Assembly: GCF_012927045.1 (NCBI RefSeq)
Contig: NZ_JABBFW010000012.1
Span: forward strand, 62,001-126,000
Direction of reading: 5' to 3'
From: Azohydromonas caseinilytica
GTDB lineage: Bacteria > Pseudomonadota > Gammaproteobacteria > Burkholderiales > Burkholderiaceae_C
Length of the DNA: 64,000 nt
Below are positions 8,917 through 16,651 of the stretch, piece by piece. A program made the position numbers and the translations under genes. The number at the start of each line of letters is the position of its first letter. The first letter of the stretch is position 1. Under the pieces are notes generated by a model. The model saw only the letters and a list, made by a program, of their open reading frames with translations. It had not been told where the DNA came from and searched no databases.

Positions 8917-9840
8917 TCAGGCCTGAGCCGCGTCCTTGTCGAGCAGCGCCTTCTGGGACACGCTGAAATCGTGGCCCCACAGGCTGACCCGGGTGAACTC
9001 GTGCACGACGTGCTCGGCCCAATCGACGACGGCGCCGCCGCAGCCGAACTCGATGTCGAAGCCCGAGGGCGTGCGCATGTAGAAGGAGATCATCCGGTCG
9101 TTGGTGTGCTGGCCCAGAGTGGCCGTCTGCAGCGCCTGGTGCGCCTGCATGCGGTCGATGGCCCGGCCCACCTCGGCCACGTCGTCCACCTCCACCATCA
9201 CGTGCACGCAGCCGCTCTGCGCCGGGAAGCCCGCCAGTGCCAGGCTGTGGTGGCGGCCGTTGCCGCAGTGCAGGAAGTGGATGGGCAGCACCACGCCGGT
9301 GGTGCCGGGCGGCTCGAAGTTGTAGATATCCGACAGCCCGAAGCCCAGCACCTCGCGGAAGAAGCGCACGGTGGCCTCGAAGTCGGGCGCGGGCAGCACC
9401 GTGTGGCCCATGCCGATGTCGCCGGTGACGAAGCGCGGCACGCCCGCCGGCGAGGCGAAGCGGATGAAGTCCGACTTGAAGCCCCACACCAGCTCGTGGC
9501 GGTTGCCCGACGGGTCGGCAAAGGTGGCGAGCTGCCGGGCGCAACGGCCGCGCGCCAGGGCGCCGTCATCGAGCTCCACGGCCACGCCGGCCGCGCGCAG
9601 CGCCGCCAGCACCGCCTCGAAGTCGGCCTGCGTGCGCGTTTCCCACCCCGAGGCCACGTAGCGGTCGTGCGCGCCCGGCTGGACCAGGAAGCGGAACTGC
9701 CGCTCGTCCATCTTGACGTGCAGGCCGCCCTCCAGGGTCGGCGCGGTCATCATGCCGAGCACGCCCTCCGCGTAGGTCTTCCAACGCGCGATGTCGGTGG
9801 TCTCGGCCACGACGTAGGCCAGGGCGCTGATGAGGCTCAT
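8917..9840 (-). CDS. Type I extradiol ring-cleavage dioxygenase (TesB/HsaC/BphC-like)
   Basis: A 307-residue two-domain vicinal-oxygen-chelate dioxygenase that opens a catechol-type ring next to one hydroxyl. The C-terminal domain shows the Fe(II) facial triad His146 (DIGMGH), His213 (GCVHVMVE) and Glu264 (FDIEFG). The second-shell residues expected of BphC/HsaC enzymes are also there: His198 (GRHHSL), His245 (GQHTND) and Tyr254 (SFYMRTP). With hydrolase, hydratase, aldolase and hsdA genes adjacent, the likely substrate is a steroid-derived catechol (TesB/HsaC role). A biphenyl-like or other aryl catechol cannot be excluded from sequence alone. Confidence 0.88.
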   Translation of the reverse strand: MSLISALAYVVAETTDIARWKTYAEGVLGMMTAPTLEGGLHVKMDERQFRFLVQPGAHDRYVASGWETRTQADFEAVLAALRAAGVAVELDDGALARGRCARQLATFADPSGNRHELVWGFKSDFIRFASPAGVPRFVTGDIGMGHTVLPAPDFEATVRFFREVLGFGLSDIYNFEPPGTTGVVLPIHFLHCGNGRHHSLALAGFPAQSGCVHVMVEVDDVAEVGRAIDRMQAHQALQTATLGQHTNDRMISFYMRTPSGFDIEFGCGGAVVDWAEHVVHEFTRVSLWGHDFSVSQKALLDKDAAQA

Positions 9841-9996
9841 GGTGGTTGTCTCGTCCAGGGATTGCGGCCCGGGGGCCGGGAGTGGATGCATTCTTGGAAG
9901 GCGGCGCGGCGGGTTCATCGTCCGATGGGACTACGGCCGCCGGCGCTGGCCGGTTGCCCGCGCACCGGCCGGCGCCGCAGCCGGGCTGCGGCTCGG

Positions 9997-11070
9997 TCAG
10001 GCCGGCGACCAGGCCGGGTAGTCGGTGTAGCCGGCGGGGCCCGGCGTGTAGAGCGTGCGCCGGTCGAAGCCGGCCAGCGGCAGGCCGTCGCGCAGGCGCT
10101 GCACCAGGTCCGGATTGGCAATGAAGTGGCGCGCGAAGGAGACCGCCGCGCCCTCATGCCGTGCCAGCGCGTCCTCCGCGCCGGCGGCATCGAAGCCGTC
10201 GTTGAGGATGAGCCGGTGGCCGAAATGCTCGCGTGCCAGCGTGAAGGCATCGATCCTGGTCTCCGGCGCGCGCATCACGTGCAGGTAGGCCAGGTCCAGC
10301 GTCGCGGCCTGGCGCATCAGCTCGGCATGCGACGCGGCCGGGTCGTCGTCGCGGATGTCGTTGTAGGTGTTGCCCGGGCGCAGCCGCAGGCCCACGCGCC
10401 CCGGGCCGATCGCCTCGGCCATGGCCTGCAGGCACTCGAAGGCGAAGCGCGCGCGGCGCGCCACCGTGCCGCCGTACTCGTCCTCGCGCCGGTTGCTGCC
10501 GCTGCTGAGAAACTGCATCGGCAGGTAGCCGCTGGTGCCGTGCAGCTCCACGCCGTCGAAACCCGCCTCGCGGGCGTTGAGCGCCGCCTGTGCATGCTCG
10601 CGCACCACGGCCCGCACCTCCTGCGTGGTCAGCGCCTGCGGCTCGTCGAAGGGCTGCATGCCGGCGGCGTCGGTCCACACCTCGCCGGCCGCGCGCAGCG
10701 CCGAGGGCGCGACGGTCGGGATGCCCGCGGGCTTGATGTGGCGGCTGCCGATGCGCCCGCCGTGCATGATCTGCAGCACGATCAGGCCGCCGCGGGCATG
10801 CACGGCATCGGTCACGCGCTTCCAGCCGGCGATGTGGGCCGCGGTCTTGATGCCCGGCTGCCGGCAGTAGGCCTGCCCCGTGACACTGGGCCAGGTACCC
10901 TCGGCCACGATCAGCCCGGCCTCGGCGCGCTGGGCGTAGTGCTGCGCCATCAGCGGCCCCGGCGTGCCGTCGGGATCGGCGCGGTTGCGCGTCATCGGCG
11001 CCATCACGATGCGGTTGGCCAGGCGCAGCTCGCCCAGGACCAGCGGCTGCAGCAGGTGCCGGCGCGTCAT
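9997..11070 (-). CDS. Old yellow enzyme family NADH:flavin oxidoreductase (NemA-like)
   Basis: A 357-residue single-domain TIM-barrel FMN enzyme. The N-terminus is [26 protein letters not shown]. The active-site region [19 protein letters not shown] then DEYGG keeps the first His of the HxxN/H pair but has Ser at the second. It should reduce an activated C=C bond of an enone. Its ATG overlaps the aldolase stop by 4 bp (ATGA), so it belongs to the operon. In a steroid pathway it could act on an enone ring. OYE genes are not among the core tesB-G set, which makes this insertion noteworthy. Confidence 0.87.
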   Translation of the reverse strand: MTRRHLLQPLVLGELRLANRIVMAPMTRNRADPDGTPGPLMAQHYAQRAEAGLIVAEGTWPSVTGQAYCRQPGIKTAAHIAGWKRVTDAVHARGGLIVLQIMHGGRIGSRHIKPAGIPTVAPSALRAAGEVWTDAAGMQPFDEPQALTTQEVRAVVREHAQAALNAREAGFDGVELHGTSGYLPMQFLSSGSNRREDEYGGTVARRARFAFECLQAMAEAIGPGRVGLRLRPGNTYNDIRDDDPAASHAELMRQAATLDLAYLHVMRAPETRIDAFTLAREHFGHRLILNDGFDAAGAEDALARHEGAAVSFARHFIANPDLVQRLRDGLPLAGFDRRTLYTPGPAGYTDYPAWSPA

Positions 11071-12119
11071 GCGCCGCCTCCGGCCGCGGCGGCACGTCGT
11101 TCGCGCGCCATGGTCAGCGCGGTGTCCTCGATCAAGTCTTCCTGGCCGCCGACCATGCCGCGCCGGCCCAGCTCCACCAGCAGCTCGCGCGCGGGCACGC
11201 CGTAGCGCTCGCCGGCCCGCTTGGCGAACAGGAGGAAGGAACCGTAGACGCCGGCGTAGCCCAGCGTCAGCGCATCGCGGTCGATGCGCACGGGGAAGTC
11301 CATGATGGGCACCACCTGCTCCTCGGCCACGTCCTGGATCTTCCACAGGTCCACGCCGGTCGCCACGCCCAGCCGCTCGCACACCGCCACCAGCACCTCC
11401 AGCGGCGTGTTGCCCGCGCCGGCGCCCAGGCCGGCCGCCGCCGCATCGACGCGCGTGGCGCCGCTCTCGATGGCCGCCAGCGAGTTCGCCACGCCCATGG
11501 CCAGGTTGTGGTGGCCGTGGAAACCCAGCTCGGTCTCGGGCTGGAGCGCATCGCGCACCACCTGCAGCCGCGCCTTCACATCCTGCGGCAGCATGTAGCC
11601 GGCGGAGTCGGTGACGTAGACGCAGTTGGCGCCGTAGCTCTCCATCAGCCTGGCCTGCCGAGCCAGAGCCTCGGGGCTGCTCATGTGCGCCATCATCAGG
11701 AAGCCCACCGTGTCCATGCCCAGCGAACGGGCACGCGCGATGTGCTGCTCGCTGACATCGGCCTCGGTGCAGTGCGTGGCCACGCGGATGGTGTGCACGC
11801 CCAGCTCGTGGGCCATCTTGAGGTGGTCCACCGTGCCGATGCCCGGCAGCAGCAGCGCCGACACCTTGGCCTGCTTCATCAGCGGGACCACGGCGCCCAG
11901 GTACTCCTCGTCGCTGTGCGCGGGGAAGCCGTAGTTCACCGAGGCCCCACCCAGGCCGTCGCCGTGCGTGACCTCGATCAGCGGCACGCCCGCGGCGTCG
12001 AGCCCGCAGGCGATGGTCTTCATCTGCTCCAGCGTGATGCGGTGCCGCTTGGGATGCATGCCGTCGCGCAGCGTCATGTCGTGCAGCGTCACGCGCTGGC
12101 CTTGCAGGACAGTGCTCAT
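11067..12119 (-). CDS. dmpG: 4-hydroxy-2-oxovalerate aldolase (TesG/BphI/DmpG type)
   Basis: A 350-residue class II aldolase of the HMGL-like TIM-barrel family. It splits 4-hydroxy-2-oxo acids into pyruvate plus an aldehyde. The N-terminus [13 protein letters not shown] carries the Mn-binding Asp and catalytic Arg, and the metal-ligand histidines are in [15 protein letters not shown]. The aldehyde is normally channelled to the acylating aldehyde dehydrogenase encoded just upstream (12 bp gap), and the two form a complex in known systems. In steroid degradation the homologue (TesG) takes 4-hydroxy-2-oxohexanoate and gives propionaldehyde. The chain-length preference here is not visible. Confidence 0.93.
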   Translation of the reverse strand: MSTVLQGQRVTLHDMTLRDGMHPKRHRITLEQMKTIACGLDAAGVPLIEVTHGDGLGGASVNYGFPAHSDEEYLGAVVPLMKQAKVSALLLPGIGTVDHLKMAHELGVHTIRVATHCTEADVSEQHIARARSLGMDTVGFLMMAHMSSPEALARQARLMESYGANCVYVTDSAGYMLPQDVKARLQVVRDALQPETELGFHGHHNLAMGVANSLAAIESGATRVDAAAAGLGAGAGNTPLEVLVAVCERLGVATGVDLWKIQDVAEEQVVPIMDFPVRIDRDALTLGYAGVYGSFLLFAKRAGERYGVPARELLVELGRRGMVGGQEDLIEDTALTMARERRAAAAGGGA

Positions 12120-12131
12120 GGTCTCTCTCCT

Positions 12132-13058
12132 TCAGGCAGCGGTGGCCGTGGCGGCGGGTTGCAGGACCAGCTCGCCGCGCAGCATCTCGTGGGCGAACAT
12201 CTCGGCAGTGCGCGCCGCGGCGGCGGTCATGATGTCCAGGTTGCCGGCGTACCTGGGCAGGTAGTCGCCCAGGCCTTCCACCTCCAGGAACACCGACACC
12301 CGCTGGCCGTCGAACACCGGGCCGTTGACCAGCCGGTAGCCGGGCACGTACTGCTGCACCTCGGCCACCATGCGGTGGATGGACTCGGTGATGGCCTCGC
12401 GGTCGGGCTCGCCCTCGGTGAGGCAGTGCACCGTGTCGCGCATGATCAGCGGCGGCTCGGCCGGGTTGATGACGATGATGGCCTTGCCCTTCCTGGCGCC
12501 GCCGACCTTCTCCACCGCGCCGGCCGTGGTGCGCGTGAACTCGTCGATGTTCTTGCGCGTGCCCGGGCCCACCGAGCGGCTGGAGACGGTGGCCACGATC
12601 TCGCCGTAGGCGACCGGCTGCACGCGGCTCACGGCGGCCACCATCGGGATGGTGGCCTGGCCGCCGCAGGTGACCATGTTGACGTTCATCTCGCGGCGGC
12701 CCAGGTGCTCGCGCAGGTTCACGCTGGGCACGCAGAACGGCCCGATCGCCGCGGGCGTCAGGTCGATCATGAGCACGCCGAGCTCGTTGAGCTTGCGGCT
12801 GTTCTGGGCATGCACATAGGCGCTCGTGGCGTCGAAGGCGATCTGCACGCCATCGGCGCGGACATGCGGCAGCAGCCCGTCCACGCCTTCAGCCGTGGTC
12901 TTGAGGCCCATCTCGCGCGCGCGCTGCAGGCCGTCGGAAGCCGGGTCGATGCCCACCATCCACACCGGCTCCAGCACCGGGCTGCGTTGCAGCTTCATCA
13001 GCAAGTCGGTCCCGATGTTGCCCGGGCCGATGAGCGCACACTTGATTTTCTGGCTCAT
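12132..13058 (-). CDS. dmpF: Acetaldehyde/propionaldehyde dehydrogenase (acylating; TesF/BphJ/DmpF type)
   Basis: A 308-residue short CoA-acylating aldehyde dehydrogenase that converts the aldehyde from the aldolase to acyl-CoA with NAD+. The N-terminal Rossmann motif is [16 protein letters not shown]. The catalytic cysteine lies in [13 protein letters not shown] (about residue 130). The size and both motifs are those of BphJ/DmpF. Gene order hydrolase, hydratase, dehydrogenase, aldolase matches tesD-tesE-tesF-tesG of Comamonas testosteroni, as known from the literature. Gaps to both neighbours are 12 bp, consistent with coupled translation and the known aldolase-dehydrogenase complex. Confidence 0.93.
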   Translation of the reverse strand: MSQKIKCALIGPGNIGTDLLMKLQRSPVLEPVWMVGIDPASDGLQRAREMGLKTTAEGVDGLLPHVRADGVQIAFDATSAYVHAQNSRKLNELGVLMIDLTPAAIGPFCVPSVNLREHLGRREMNVNMVTCGGQATIPMVAAVSRVQPVAYGEIVATVSSRSVGPGTRKNIDEFTRTTAGAVEKVGGARKGKAIIVINPAEPPLIMRDTVHCLTEGEPDREAITESIHRMVAEVQQYVPGYRLVNGPVFDGQRVSVFLEVEGLGDYLPRYAGNLDIMTAAAARTAEMFAHEMLRGELVLQPAATATAA

Positions 13059-13070
13059 GTAAGGCGATCC

Positions 13071-13865
13071 TCAGTCGGTGAAGGAAATGCAGCAGCCGCC
13101 CAGGCCTTCGACCTGCATGTCGAAGCGGTCGCCGGCAACCACCGGCACCAGCGGCGCCAGCGAGCCCGACAGGATCAGCTCGCCGCGGCGGAAGGGAATG
13201 CCGTAGGCGCCCAGCGTGTTGGCGAGCCACGCCACCGCCTCGGCCGGGTGCCCCTGGACGGCAGCGCCCGTGCCGCTGCCGCAGGTCTGCCCGTTGCGCG
13301 ACATCGTCATGCGCACGGCGGCCAGGTCCAGCGCCCGTGGGCTCGTCCGCTGGGCACCGATGACGAAGACGCCGCAACTGGCGTTGTCGGCCACCGTGTC
13401 CTGGATGCGGATGCGCCAGTCGGCAATGCGCGAGTCCACGATCTCGAAGCACGGCGCCACCCAGGCCGTCGCGCCGAGCACGTCCTCGCGCGTGACGCCG
13501 GGCCCTTGCAGGTCCGCATCGAGCATGAACGCAATCTCGCCCTCGGCCCGTGGCTGGATCAGCCCGCTCTTGCCCAGGCTGACACAGGCGCCATCGCCCA
13601 CCTGCATCGCGTCCGTGAGGAAGCCGAAGTCCGGCTGGAACACGCCGAGCATGTCCTGCACCGGCTTGGAGGTGACACCGATCTTCTTGCCGATGACGCG
13701 CTCGCCGTCGGCTTCGCGGCGCTGCAGCAGCCGCAGCGAGACGCGGTAGGCGTCCTCCACGGTCACGCCGGGGTGGCGGTCGCTCAATGGAGCAAGCGTG
13801 CGGCGCTCGCGCAGCGCCGCGTACAGCTCGTCGCCGAGCCGGTCGATGAGGTGAGATTCCATCAT
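13071..13865 (-). CDS. 2-hydroxypenta-2,4-dienoate hydratase (TesE/MhpD type)
   Basis: A 264-residue member of the fumarylacetoacetase-like fold hydratases. It adds water to a 2-hydroxy-2,4-dienoate from meta-cleavage to give a 4-hydroxy-2-oxo acid for the aldolase. Motifs include ERVIGKKIGVTSKPVQDMLGV, the acidic metal site RAEGEIAFMLDADL and the C-terminal SGSLAPLVPV. The ATG at 13865 (MMESHLIDRLGDELYAAL) aligns with the usual family start. An in-frame ATG at 13919, overlapping the hydrolase stop by 8 bp, would add 18 residues. That start would couple translation to the hydrolase gene and is a real alternative. Confidence 0.9.
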   Translation of the reverse strand: MMESHLIDRLGDELYAALRERRTLAPLSDRHPGVTVEDAYRVSLRLLQRREADGERVIGKKIGVTSKPVQDMLGVFQPDFGFLTDAMQVGDGACVSLGKSGLIQPRAEGEIAFMLDADLQGPGVTREDVLGATAWVAPCFEIVDSRIADWRIRIQDTVADNASCGVFVIGAQRTSPRALDLAAVRMTMSRNGQTCGSGTGAAVQGHPAEAVAWLANTLGAYGIPFRRGELILSGSLAPLVPVVAGDRFDMQVEGLGGCCISFTD

Positions 13866-13911
13866 GGCAGTGCCGTGGCCTTCAGGATCGAAAAATATGT
13901 GGTTGCATTCG

Positions 13912-14754
13912 TCAACCATGGTGCAGAAAGTCTATGCACTGCTGGTTGAACCACTCGCGGTGCTCGACCTGCACCCAGTGGCCGCAGCGGTTCACGAGCA
14001 CGACCCTGGCATCAGGCACGCCCGTGGCGAGCTTCATGGCGCCCTGCACCGGATTGAACTGGTCGTTCACGCCCCAGAATCCCAGCACCGGGCAGCCGAT
14101 CTGGCCCAGCCGCTCGGTCATGTCGGGGACCTTGAGCACGCTGCGGGCAGCCTGTGTCTGCAGCGCAGCGATCGGCGCGCGCTCGGCGATGATCTCGTCG
14201 GTCAGCAGCGCGGGATCGAACAGTTGCAGCCGCATCACCTCGCGCATCGCGTCGGGGCCGGAGCGGCCCGACTGGTAGACGCTGAACATGTTGGCGATGC
14301 CCGGCATCGCCAGGTAGGTGTCAAGATCCTCCACGCCGCCCGGGGCCATCAGGATCAGGCGGCTCACGCGCTCGGGGCACGCCAGCGCCAGTCCCAGCGC
14401 GACGGCTCCACCGAGCGAGTTGCCCAGCAGCGTCACGCGGTCGAGGCGCAGTGCGTCGAGCAGGCCCTTGACCCCGGCCACGAAGAAATCGAGGTCGTAC
14501 TGCGGGATGTCAGGCTTGCTCGAAAGCCCGAAGCCCAGCAGGTCGGGCACGATCGCGCGAAAGCCCGCTGCCGCAACGGCGGGGAAGTTGCCCTTGAAGT
14601 TGCTGTAGCCGCTGGCGCCGGCGCCAGCGCCGTGCAGGAACACGACAGCCTCGCCTTCGCCCATGTCGTGGTAGTGGATGCGCTGAATTTCGCCCGCCAC
14701 AGGTGCGATGTCGGCGTAATGGCCAACGGGAATGGGCGTCGCGGTGGAGTTCAT
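13912..14754 (-). CDS. Meta-cleavage product alpha/beta hydrolase (TesD/BphD/MhpC type)
   Basis: A 280-residue alpha/beta-fold C-C bond hydrolase that splits the ring-opened product of the extradiol dioxygenase. It shows the oxyanion region FLHGAGAGASGYSNFKGN, the nucleophile Ser113 in LLGNSLGGAV, the acid in GVNDQFNP and the catalytic His in NRCGHWVQVEH. The glycine-rich HGAGAGASG and the GNSLGG nucleophile elbow are diagnostic of MCP hydrolases. It is the first gene of the minus-strand operon. A 180-bp divergent promoter region separates it from the enoyl-CoA hydratase on the plus strand. Confidence 0.92.
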   Translation of the reverse strand: MNSTATPIPVGHYADIAPVAGEIQRIHYHDMGEGEAVVFLHGAGAGASGYSNFKGNFPAVAAAGFRAIVPDLLGFGLSSKPDIPQYDLDFFVAGVKGLLDALRLDRVTLLGNSLGGAVALGLALACPERVSRLILMAPGGVEDLDTYLAMPGIANMFSVYQSGRSGPDAMREVMRLQLFDPALLTDEIIAERAPIAALQTQAARSVLKVPDMTERLGQIGCPVLGFWGVNDQFNPVQGAMKLATGVPDARVVLVNRCGHWVQVEHREWFNQQCIDFLHHG

Positions 14755-14819
14755 GTCGGCTCGGCGCTGGGCGCGGAATTGCGATGTGCCCGGATGATTT
14801 AGATGACGTCGTCCGCGGG

Positions 14820-14876
14820 CATCGTCTGCACGGACTAGGGCAGCGCTGGGCCGGGCCGCCGTCCGAAAGGACGATG
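14820..14876. promoter_or_regulatory. 57-bp two-part dyad in the divergent promoter region
   Basis: The sequence contains a long, exactly symmetric interrupted palindrome. CATCGTC (14820-14826) and CGGAC (14831-14835) are mirrored by GTCCG (14861-14865) and GACGATG (14870-14876). Both halves have a 4-bp gap between their two blocks. It sits between the divergently transcribed hydrolase operon (start 14754) and the enoyl-CoA hydratase gene (start 14937). Two spaced half-site pairs fit binding of a dimeric or tetrameric repressor to both promoters. No regulator gene lies next to it, so the binding protein is unknown. Confidence 0.5.
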
Positions 14877-14936
14877 TCCCGGGGCGGGACGGGCATCAGC
14901 ATGGACGCCGTGTCTTCACACCAGGACCACGAGCTC

Positions 14937-15734
14937 ATGAACGAGCAATCCAACCCCGACCAGGCTGCCGAGGTGCTGGTCACGCGTCCGTCGGAGGGCG
15001 TCGCGATGGTGCGGCTCAACCGCCCGGAGGCGACGAACGCACTGAGCCTGCCGTTGCAATCTCAACTGTCTTCGGTATTCGAGGAACTGTCGCGCGACGA
15101 CGGCGTGCGCGCGATAGTGCTGACCGGTGGCGAGCAGGTGTTCGCCGCGGGAGGCGACATCAAGGGCCTCATCGACGCGGGACCGATCGACATCCTCAAG
15201 CGCCATACCGAGCGGGTGTGGGCACCGATCGAGCGTTGCCCCAAGCCCATCGTCGCCGCCGTGTGCGGCTATGCCTTCGGCGGCGGCGCGGAGCTGGCCA
15301 TGCACTGCGACATCATCGTCGCGGGCCGTGGTGCCAGCTTCGCCCAGCCCGAGATCCGCATCGGCATCATGCCGGGCATCGGCGGCACCCAGCGCCTGGT
15401 GCGCGCGGTGGGCAAGTTCAACGCCATGCGCATGCTGCTCACGGGGCGGCCCGTCGGCGCCGAGGAGGCCCGGCTCATGGGCCTGGTCAGCGTGGTCGTG
15501 GACGACGACCAGGTCGTTGGCGAAGCGTTGGCCATGGCGGCAGCGATCGCGGCCATGCCTCCGCTGGCGGCCATGCAGATCAAGGAGGTGGTGCTCGCGG
15601 GCCTCGATGCATCGCTGGAGGCGGCGCTGATGCTGGAGCGCAAGGCCAACCAGCTGCTGTTCGCCACACGCGACCAGAAGGAGGGCATGCAGGCCTTCGT
15701 GGAGAAGCGCAAGCCGAACTTCGAGGGCCGCTAG
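14937..15734 (+). CDS. Enoyl-CoA hydratase/isomerase family protein
   Basis: A 265-residue crotonase. It has AAGGDIKGL (oxyanion loop), FGGGAELAMHCDI with the first catalytic Glu, and FAQPEIRIGIMPGIGGTQRL with the second, so both hydratase glutamates are in place. It should hydrate a trans-2-enoyl-CoA. The ATG at 14937 is chosen; another in-frame ATG at 14901 would add 12 residues. It is divergent from the steroid-type operon and convergent with hsdA, with a GC-rich hairpin between the two stops. Confidence 0.88.
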   Translation: MNEQSNPDQAAEVLVTRPSEGVAMVRLNRPEATNALSLPLQSQLSSVFEELSRDDGVRAIVLTGGEQVFAAGGDIKGLIDAGPIDILKRHTERVWAPIERCPKPIVAAVCGYAFGGGAELAMHCDIIVAGRGASFAQPEIRIGIMPGIGGTQRLVRAVGKFNAMRMLLTGRPVGAEEARLMGLVSVVVDDDQVVGEALAMAAAIAAMPPLAAMQIKEVVLAGLDASLEAALMLERKANQLLFATRDQKEGMQAFVEKRKPNFEGR

Positions 15735-15780
15735 GCCGGTGGCGCTGCACGCCTGCCACGAGGGCGTGCAGGCCACCGGC
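15735..15780. terminator. Convergent-gene hairpin without a T run
   Basis: GCCGGTGGC (15735-15743) and GCACGCC (15747-15753) pair with GGCGTGC (15763-15769) and GCCACCGGC (15772-15780). The result is a strong, slightly bulged stem that fills the 47-bp space between the convergent hydratase and hsdA stops. There is no following T run on either strand. It is a probable bidirectional transcription stop or mRNA 3'-end stabiliser. Confidence 0.5.
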
Positions 15781-15781
15781 G

Positions 15782-16555
15782 TCAGAAGCGCGTGGGGCGT
15801 GCGGCGGCATCCACGCCGCCGTCGACCAGGAGCTGCGCGCCGTGGACGTAGCTCGCCTGCGGTCCGAGCAGGAACGCGATCACGGCGGCGATCTCCGCGG
15901 AGCGGGCACGGCGCGGAATGGGCGCCTTGAAGCTCTCGATGGCCGGACCATAGCGGGGATCGGCCAGCCCGGCCTGCAGCAGCGGCGTTTCCACCGCACC
16001 GGGTGCCACGGAGTTGAGCCGCACGCCGGCGGCCCCCCAGGCAGCCGCACGGCGACGCACCGCCACCGTCAGCGCGTTCTTGGATGCCGCGTACGCCAAC
16101 TGCCCCGCGCGCTCGCCGGCGGCTTGCAGCACGGCCTGCGCGGCAGCCTCGTCGCCCGCGTCCAGCACCGTGGCCAGCGGGTTGCGGTCCCAGTCGAGCT
16201 GGGTCGATGCCACGGAGGACACCACCACGGCCGAGGGCTGGTTGCCGCCTCGCAGCGCCGGCAGCAGCGCGTCGAGCAGTTGCACGGCGCCGAAGTAGTT
16301 GACGGCCAGGACACGCGATGCGGGTTCCACGTGCGGGCCGAGTCCCGCGCACAACACCAGATGGTCCAGCCTGCCACCGCAGCGCGTGAGCAATGCGTCA
16401 GCTGCCGCGGCTCGGCCCTGCGCCGTGGAGAGGTCCGCGCTCACCTCGGCGTCGCGGAGGTCCACGCCGATCACCGCGTGGCCCGCGGCATGCAGCGCAA
16501 GCCGCGTCGCGGCGCCGATGCCGGATGCGGCACCCGTGATGACGGTCAGTGGCAT
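15782..16555 (-). CDS. hsdA: 3-alpha-hydroxysteroid dehydrogenase/carbonyl reductase
   Basis: A 257-residue SDR, the same length as the characterised Comamonas testosteroni 3-alpha-HSD/CR. It shares that protein's distinctive stretches: TGAASGIGAATR, VLCAGLGP, VNYFGA, LAYAASKNALTVAVR, RAAAWG and PLLQAGL.DPRYG. The catalytic residues fall at Ser114, Tyr155 and Lys159, the positions used by that enzyme. It interconverts 3-alpha-hydroxy and 3-keto steroids with NAD(H), an entry step in androsterone or bile-acid breakdown. This gene is the strongest marker that the whole 1-16555 block is for steroids. It is transcribed toward the enoyl-CoA hydratase gene, with a hairpin between the two stops. Confidence 0.9.
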   Translation of the reverse strand: MPLTVITGAASGIGAATRLALHAAGHAVIGVDLRDAEVSADLSTAQGRAAAADALLTRCGGRLDHLVLCAGLGPHVEPASRVLAVNYFGAVQLLDALLPALRGGNQPSAVVVSSVASTQLDWDRNPLATVLDAGDEAAAQAVLQAAGERAGQLAYAASKNALTVAVRRRAAAWGAAGVRLNSVAPGAVETPLLQAGLADPRYGPAIESFKAPIPRRARSAEIAAVIAFLLGPQASYVHGAQLLVDGGVDAAARPTRF

Positions 16556-16651
16556 GGAATCCTCCATTGGCAAATGCACGCAGTCTGTCGGGAGGACGCC
16601 GCGCCGGCCTCGCTCAAACGGACTAGACGCGGCCGGTGGCCGCTCCACGCT

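Noticed and set aside
11508-13949. An 813-codon plus-strand open frame
   Set aside because: It is exactly antisense to the aldolase, dehydrogenase and hydratase genes and its translation has no recognisable fold.
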